Positions 8,599 to 12,174 of a stretch of 12,174 nucleotides of DNA are shown here, piece by piece. Position 1 is the stretch's first letter. Each line of letters begins with the position of its first letter. Origin of the DNA: Methanobacteriota archaeon (lineage in GTDB: Archaea > Halobacteriota > Bog-38 > Methanoflorentales > Methanoflorentaceae); contig JAJRBK010000095.1 in assembly GCA_028679495.1 (NCBI GenBank), positions 1 to 12,174 of the forward strand. The letters run 5' to 3'. A program made the position numbers and the translations under genes. The notes beneath the pieces were generated by a model. It made no database searches. It was not told where the DNA came from and saw nothing but the letters and a program-made list of their open reading frames with translations.

Positions 8599-8834
8599 AA
8601 AGATGGCAACGTCACGAAGAGCAATATCAACGCCACAACAAGTCCGAAGATGACAATAGATTCAGGGATAACGGTCATGACCAGACCCCTCCCGAAGAAA
8701 CCTTCATCTTCCGCCATGACTCCTATAGCCGCTGAACCGATAACTTGCTCGCCTAACGCGGCTGCGATTCCTGTCGCACCGACCGCTATAGCTGCTGCTA
8801 AGCCGATCATGCCTGCTCCAATTGGATCTACCAT
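8595..8834 (-). CDS. atpK: A-type ATP synthase rotor subunit K (c-type proteolipid)
   Basis: Membrane rotor subunit, 79 residues with two transmembrane helices (about 8-40 and 49-76), present in many copies in the A0 ring. The loop VMAEDEGFFGRG and the second helix VIPESIVIFGLVVALILLF are family-typical. E58 is the expected ion-binding carboxylate. Aligning by the loop-side VA/MA, helix 1 carries E29 where sodium-type F-ATPase c subunits carry a glutamine ligand, and S59 follows E58. This gives a possible two-carboxylate site. The frame is open 21 codons upstream, but ATG 8834 (MVDPIG) fits the family. It has a strong GGAGG site (8844-8848) lying inside the end of subunit I. It starts one base after the subunit I stop. 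Confidence 0.95.
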   Translation of the reverse strand: MVDPIGAGMIGLAAAIAVGATGIAAALGEQVIGSAAIGVMAEDEGFFGRGLVMTVIPESIVIFGLVVALILLFVTLPSL

Positions 8835-8835
8835 T

Positions 8836-10749
8836 TTATTGTTCCTCCGTATATTTTCTCTCAAAACCAAACGGTTTGTATTTGACACCGCCTCCACGAT
8901 AGAACTTCGTGAAGAACTCGACGTAGTGCAATCTTAAAGCTTGTAACCCACAGTCTAAGATGCCAAGCGCAGTATTTATCGCGTGTCCAGCAATTAGCAG
9001 CCCCACGCCCAAGATCACAAAAACGCCCCCTTTCGAGAAGAAGAGCGCGTCAGATAATCTGTTTACAGCAAGGGCGATGCCCGTCGATGAAATACCGATT
9101 GAAAGCAATCGTGAATACGATAGCACGTTAGACAGAAGTGTTGGGAGTTCCGCGATGCCAATGACTCCTTCGCCCATGATCAGCAGTACGAAGCCCACAA
9201 CGGCGACGACTAAACCAGCTATCAATCCAGTAGACAGCTGAATTGCCGATCCCGTGGTAAGAGGCGGCAAGATGAGAGCGATGACGAGAACGCCCCCCCA
9301 CAGCAAACAGAGCCAGCTCATCTTTGCGAGTACTGCATGTTTTAGTCCGTGCTGACGGTACTCGTTAATGAATCCTAAGACGTAGCCCAGTGACAGCATT
9401 AGCAATCCGATAACGAACGTTGCAATAAGCAGAGTAAGCACGTTATCTAATCGCGGAAGCGTTGGATACACATAGATAAATTCCGTTAAGCCTCTGTGTC
9501 CAAAAAGTTCCACTCCAAAGAACTCGTTAAATAAGAATCCAAATATAATTGAAAATATTCCACCATAGAGCGCGATAATCGCTAAATCGTGCATGCCCCC
9601 TGATTTTACCCTTCTGCTGATCAAGACTGCGATTGCAAGTACTATCACACCATAACCGATGTCGCCCAGCATTAATCCAAAGAGAAAAGGATACATAAAA
9701 ACCATGAACGCTGTCGGGTCAATCTCGTTGTACTTTGGAATGGAGAACGCTTTAACGAGCACTTCGAGTGGTCGCGATAGGTATGCGTTGTCCAGCGCCA
9801 CGGGGACCTTTTCCACATCGGCTGCTTCAGATACGTCGACCGCAACGACAACGTGTCCGTCGCTGGCGCGGTCTACATCATCCTGCACGTTCTCAAGATC
9901 CTCCGTCGGGATCCATCCCTCTATGACGAATGCATTTTTCGTCGTAGCGAATCGGAGCGGCGCTTCTGCCTTTTGCGTTTCAATCGAGAGATATTCGTTG
10001 GTGGCGAGGACGTAGTCGATATATTCGTCTCGCAGCCCTTTCAGGTCCTCTTTTCCTTTTGCTTTTTCTGACTCAAGGTCGGCAAGTCGTGCATCCAGGT
10101 CTGCGAGTATGTCCTTTGGAATGCCCTCCATTTCGGGGAGCGGGAGAGCTGAGTAATTCTGATCTTGCAAACGCTTTAGAACGTCGCCCTCGAATTGCCG
10201 GGGTACAAAAAGAGCGATCACGTTCCCTCGCCCATAGAGGGTGGTTTCCAGTTCGTAATCATCAGTGATGTCGTTAATCGCTGGTGATCCTTTGAGCGTC
10301 CCCACAAACACCGCTAGTGACTGATAATCACGATACAGATCGAGTGGCAAGTCAAAGCTCTTGAGGGGGTCGAGCAACCGCTTTTTGTCGTTAATGTCCT
10401 TGATGCGGGAGTCTATCTCACTGATTTTGTCAGTTACTTGCGTGACCTCAAAATTGAGAGACTCCGTTTTGTCGTCCATCGTTTCCTTGATGGCACCAGC
10501 CGGGTACTTATTCGAAATGTCCTCTTTGCCCTTGATGCCGAGGTAACTCGCCACGGAGCGAAGCGATATTGCGCGCTCCGACAGCTTGGTCGCGCTTTCG
10601 TACGGTGTGCCGATTTTGAAGTCTTCACTTTCATCGACGAAGTCAACAATGTGGACAGCATCACGCGTATGCATCGCGTCTATTGCGGTGCCCATATACT
10701 CTTTAGATCCTGCAATGACGATCTTCGTCATCGCTTTCGGCTCAAGCAT
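8836..10749 (-). CDS. atpI: A-type ATP synthase stator/ion-channel subunit I
   Basis: Membrane stator subunit (a-type) that carries the ion half-channels and anchors the peripheral stalks, 637 residues. A soluble N-terminal half (about 1-340) contains coiled-coil segments. It is followed by seven or eight membrane helices from about residue 348, with FGLMLGDIGYG near 357-367. The two conserved arginines are visible: R547 in LSYSRLLS and R606 in LQALRLHYVEFF. The end GGGVKYKPFGFE is typical. I start it at ATG 10749 (MLEPKAMTKIVIAG), which matches the family and has GAGG seven bases upstream. The frame stays open eight codons further. It overlaps subunit H by eight bases. No gap or frameshift is apparent. 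Confidence 0.95.
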   Translation of the reverse strand: MLEPKAMTKIVIAGSKEYMGTAIDAMHTRDAVHIVDFVDESEDFKIGTPYESATKLSERAISLRSVASYLGIKGKEDISNKYPAGAIKETMDDKTESLNFEVTQVTDKISEIDSRIKDINDKKRLLDPLKSFDLPLDLYRDYQSLAVFVGTLKGSPAINDITDDYELETTLYGRGNVIALFVPRQFEGDVLKRLQDQNYSALPLPEMEGIPKDILADLDARLADLESEKAKGKEDLKGLRDEYIDYVLATNEYLSIETQKAEAPLRFATTKNAFVIEGWIPTEDLENVQDDVDRASDGHVVVAVDVSEAADVEKVPVALDNAYLSRPLEVLVKAFSIPKYNEIDPTAFMVFMYPFLFGLMLGDIGYGVIVLAIAVLISRRVKSGGMHDLAIIALYGGIFSIIFGFLFNEFFGVELFGHRGLTEFIYVYPTLPRLDNVLTLLIATFVIGLLMLSLGYVLGFINEYRQHGLKHAVLAKMSWLCLLWGGVLVIALILPPLTTGSAIQLSTGLIAGLVVAVVGFVLLIMGEGVIGIAELPTLLSNVLSYSRLLSIGISSTGIALAVNRLSDALFFSKGGVFVILGVGLLIAGHAINTALGILDCGLQALRLHYVEFFTKFYRGGGVKYKPFGFERKYTEEQ

Positions 10750-11065
10750 ACTGCGTCCTCTTAAACTCCTCAAGCAGATAAGACAGCGCCTCAGGTCGCT
10801 TTTTCTCGGCGCGCTCTTTCACTTTTAGAATTTCGGCTTCTCCCGCCTTGTGGATTTCTTGCGTAATTCTATCTATCTCTAAATCGGCACTCGCGTTCAA
10901 ATCGTCTGCTATTTTGCTCGCTTCTTTTTGTGCCGCGTCGGTAATTTCAAACGATTTCTTCTTAGCATCCTCGACGGTATCCCGTCTTTGGATCTGAGCT
11001 TCATCGATCATCCGCTGGGCTTCTGCTTCAGCATGTTTGATCTCGTAAAGTATCTGTTGTTTCAT
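10742..11065 (-). CDS. atpH: A-type ATP synthase subunit H (peripheral stalk)
   Basis: Small peripheral-stalk subunit of 107 residues, predicted to be one long coiled coil rich in Glu, Lys and Ala (HAEAEAQRMIDEAQIQRRDTV). It partners subunit E to form the stator stalk. Sequence conservation in this family is low, so the call rests on length, coiled-coil composition and its place as first gene before subunit I in the Methanosarcina-type order. The ATG at 11065 lies about 13 bases after a predicted transcription start, with only a weak GGATGGG ahead of it. Its TGA overlaps the subunit I start by eight bases, implying coupled translation. Confidence 0.88.
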   Translation of the reverse strand: MKQQILYEIKHAEAEAQRMIDEAQIQRRDTVEDAKKKSFEITDAAQKEASKIADDLNASADLEIDRITQEIHKAGEAEILKVKERAEKKRPEALSYLLEEFKRTQYA

Positions 11066-11120
11066 GTGAGCAAACCCATCCGGTATAATAAAAAGGATGC
11101 TATTTAAGCTTTAGCAAAAG
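11066..11120 (-). promoter_or_regulatory. Likely promoter of the ATPase operon
   Basis: Upstream of subunit H the minus strand reads GCTAAAG followed by CTTAAATAGC (11099-11108), a good BRE plus TATA-like pair. Transcription would begin near 11078, leaving a short leader of about 13 bases before the ATG. A second AT stretch (TTTTTATTATA, 11084-11094) is closer and would give an almost leaderless message. The region is clearly more AT-rich than the genes. No operator-like symmetry was noticed. Confidence 0.5.
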
Positions 11121-11139
11121 TTTGCAGACCTCCACAGAG

Positions 11140-11180
11140 GCGTTAAAACAGAAATTGACGAACACGTCCTTGAGAACGTG
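11140..11180 (-). terminator. Possible weak terminator after the methyltransferase gene
   Basis: CACGT (11163-11167) and ACGTG (11176-11180) can pair, and the minus strand then reads ATTTCTGTTTTAA, a T-rich run of the type that ends archaeal transcripts. The stem is short, with an eight-base loop. If it fails, the methyltransferase transcript would read into the ATPase operon, which lies in the same direction. Confidence 0.3.
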
Positions 11181-11188
11181 CGTCGAGT

Positions 11189-11971
11189 CTACGCTTTCAA
11201 ATAGTCGTCGGCATACACGTCCTTATTGAGCAACACGTTGCACGTTTTGATGGTATCTAAAAGCTCCCGATCCTCGGTGCTTATGATCGCCGATGAGAGG
11301 CCTGCGCCTATCAGCATCGCGAGATATGTCCTCTCCATTAACCGTGGGTTCTTGGTATTGTGCGAGATGTTATTGAGGCCTATGGTCGTTTTCAATACTG
11401 AGACAGGACTTGTAAGCAAGCCAATTCTCCCAACCGCCTCCAAAACTATTCGCGCTTGATCCTGCGCGGTGCTCACCGGCAGACAGACCGGATCGACATA
11501 GAGCTTCTCGACATCAATACCGTACTCGCAGGCGTTGGCAACGAGCGTAGCCGCGAGTTCACAGCGCTTGTCTACATCCCCGAGGATATATTTTTCATCC
11601 ATCGTCATGCAGATAACGTCTGAATCGTGTTCGGCGGCCAGCGGAAAAAGCGTGGCCATCTTCTCCTGTTCGGCAGGGATCGAATTTATCATAGACTTTC
11701 CTTTGACTTCATTGACGCCTGCTTTCATCACGTCTATCTTATTAGTATCGATGGAGATAGTAACGTCGATCACATCTTGTACGGTCGTTACTAACCATTT
11801 CATCACCTCAACAGCGTCGTCCCGGCTGAGGCCGACATTGAGGTCGATAATCTGAGCCCCCGCATCGACTTGTTTGATGGCCAGATCTTGAACAGTCTTC
11901 TGATCTCGTTGATCGATGATGGCGCCTATCGACGTTGAATACCCGTTGATGTTGCCGCCGATGATGATCAT
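11189..11971 (-). CDS. Pterin-dependent methyltransferase (AcsE/MtrH-type, corrinoid-linked)
   Basis: A cytoplasmic TIM-barrel enzyme of the pterin-binding methyltransferase family, 260 residues, complete by comparison with AcsE (about 262). It should move a methyl group between a tetrahydropterin (tetrahydromethanopterin in archaea) and the cobalt of a corrinoid protein. The family motifs are visible: ISIDTN with D75, MINSIPAE with N96, YVDPVCLP with D160, and GLNNISHN with N201 equivalent to the catalytic/pterin asparagine. QVDAGAQIIDLNVG and KTTIGLNN strengthen the match. The usual opening IGERIN reads IGGNIN here, losing the glutamate. The ATG at 11971 starts directly at the first strand, with a poor ribosome site. 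The exact partner corrinoid protein is not in the window. A plus-strand gene resembling a corrinoid activator starts divergently. Full-length MtrH is longer, so AcsE/MtgB-like is the better label. Confidence 0.85.
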   Translation of the reverse strand: MIIIGGNINGYSTSIGAIIDQRDQKTVQDLAIKQVDAGAQIIDLNVGLSRDDAVEVMKWLVTTVQDVIDVTISIDTNKIDVMKAGVNEVKGKSMINSIPAEQEKMATLFPLAAEHDSDVICMTMDEKYILGDVDKRCELAATLVANACEYGIDVEKLYVDPVCLPVSTAQDQARIVLEAVGRIGLLTSPVSVLKTTIGLNNISHNTKNPRLMERTYLAMLIGAGLSSAIISTEDRELLDTIKTCNVLLNKDVYADDYLKA

Positions 11972-12124
11972 GTGTGTCCGTCGCCGCGGTGCTAATGGTT
12001 GTTCATAACGTTAACGCTTTCGCCTGAATACGTACGGCTCCAAGCACCTCACAACTTATATATAAAAAAGTACCGTATATGAAGACGTCTGAATTCTAAG
12101 GATAGCGCGAGGATTTGGGGCAAT
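11972..12124. promoter_or_regulatory. Divergent promoter region with palindromic TATA element
   Basis: TTATATATAA (12057-12066) is a perfect palindrome, flanked by C on the left and an A-run on the right, so it can serve as a TATA box in both directions. Leftward transcription would start near 12035 and reach the methyltransferase ATG at 11971 after about 64 bases. Rightward transcription would start near 12088, about 37 bases before the TTG at 12125. The 8-base palindrome TAACGTTA (12006-12013) lies in the leftward leader and could be a regulator site. The box is seen directly; dual use is inferred. Confidence 0.45.
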
Positions 12125-12174
12125 TTGACGAAAGAATTCAAAGTTGTTTTTGAACCTGATAATAAGACTGTCAA
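12125..12174 (+). CDS. Start of a probable ferredoxin-like corrinoid-activating protein (partial)
   Basis: Only the first 16 codons are inside the window: TTG ACG AAA GAA, then residues FKVVFEPDNKTV, running off the right edge. This resembles the N-terminal ferredoxin-like strand pair of the RACo/ASKHA (DUF4445) proteins, which use ATP and an iron-sulfur centre to reactivate corrinoid methyl carriers. There is no ATG. The frame is closed upstream at 12080, so TTG at 12125 is the nearest usable start. It has GGGG (12117-12120) four bases ahead, and GAGG (12109-12112) further back. A TATA element lies about 60 bases upstream. Divergent placement next to a corrinoid methyltransferase fits such an activator, but the cysteine cluster that would prove it is beyond the window. 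Confidence 0.45.
   Translation, partial: MTKEFKVVFEPDNKTV

Noticed and set aside
8835..8897. Upstream extension of subunit K by 21 codons
   Set aside because: The extension lies inside subunit I, is polar and basic, and is absent from the family. The GGAGG site clearly points to ATG 8834.
1..12174. CRISPR arrays, insertion sequences, tRNA or rRNA genes
   Set aside because: No regularly spaced repeats, transposase-like frames, terminal inverted repeats or cloverleaf-like intergenic segments were seen. Intergenic space is very limited.

Overview
The window is archaeal, almost certainly euryarchaeal. It is dominated by genes for the A-type (A1A0) ATP synthase. The minus-strand cluster carries all nine core subunits in the order H-I-K-E-C-F-A-B-D, which is the order of the Methanosarcina aha operon. 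Initiation signals are archaeal: Shine-Dalgarno sites in front of most genes, several GTG starts, and AT-rich TATA/BRE-like boxes. With the corrinoid-type methyltransferase at the right edge, this suggests a methanogen, an anaerobic methane or alkane oxidiser, or an Archaeoglobus-like organism that uses the Wood-Ljungdahl carbonyl branch. The lineage cannot be settled from this window.

Layout, left to right. (1) 1-2138, plus strand: the tail of a second A-type ATPase operon. It has the last codons of a probable subunit A, a complete subunit B and a complete subunit D, tightly packed (ATGA overlap, then a 1-nt gap). (2) 2139-2764: a short intergenic zone holding one unrecognised minus-strand gene of 109 codons with its own likely promoter. 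(3) 2765-11065, minus strand: the complete nine-gene operon, transcribed leftward from a likely promoter just right of 11065. Genes overlap or lie 1-11 nt apart, except a 47-nt AT-rich gap between C and F and a 72-nt gap with a strong hairpin between B and D. (4) 11189-11971, minus strand: a pterin-dependent methyltransferase of the AcsE/MtrH type. (5) 11972-12124: a divergent promoter region centred on a palindromic TATA element. (6) 12125-end, plus strand: the first codons of a gene that resembles the ferredoxin-like N-terminus of corrinoid-reactivating (RACo/ASKHA) proteins.

How the genes work together: I (stator/ion channel) and K (rotor ring) form the membrane A0 part, H and E the peripheral stalks, C, D and F the central stalk, and A3B3 the catalytic head. 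The membrane ion gradient drives ATP synthesis. The methyltransferase and the edge gene would act in one-carbon metabolism, which in such archaea helps generate or consumes that gradient. The most notable points are the two diverged A-type ATPase loci lying tail to tail, a rotor subunit with glutamates in both helices, two intercistronic hairpins placed where subunit stoichiometry changes, and the divergent methyltransferase/activator promoter.
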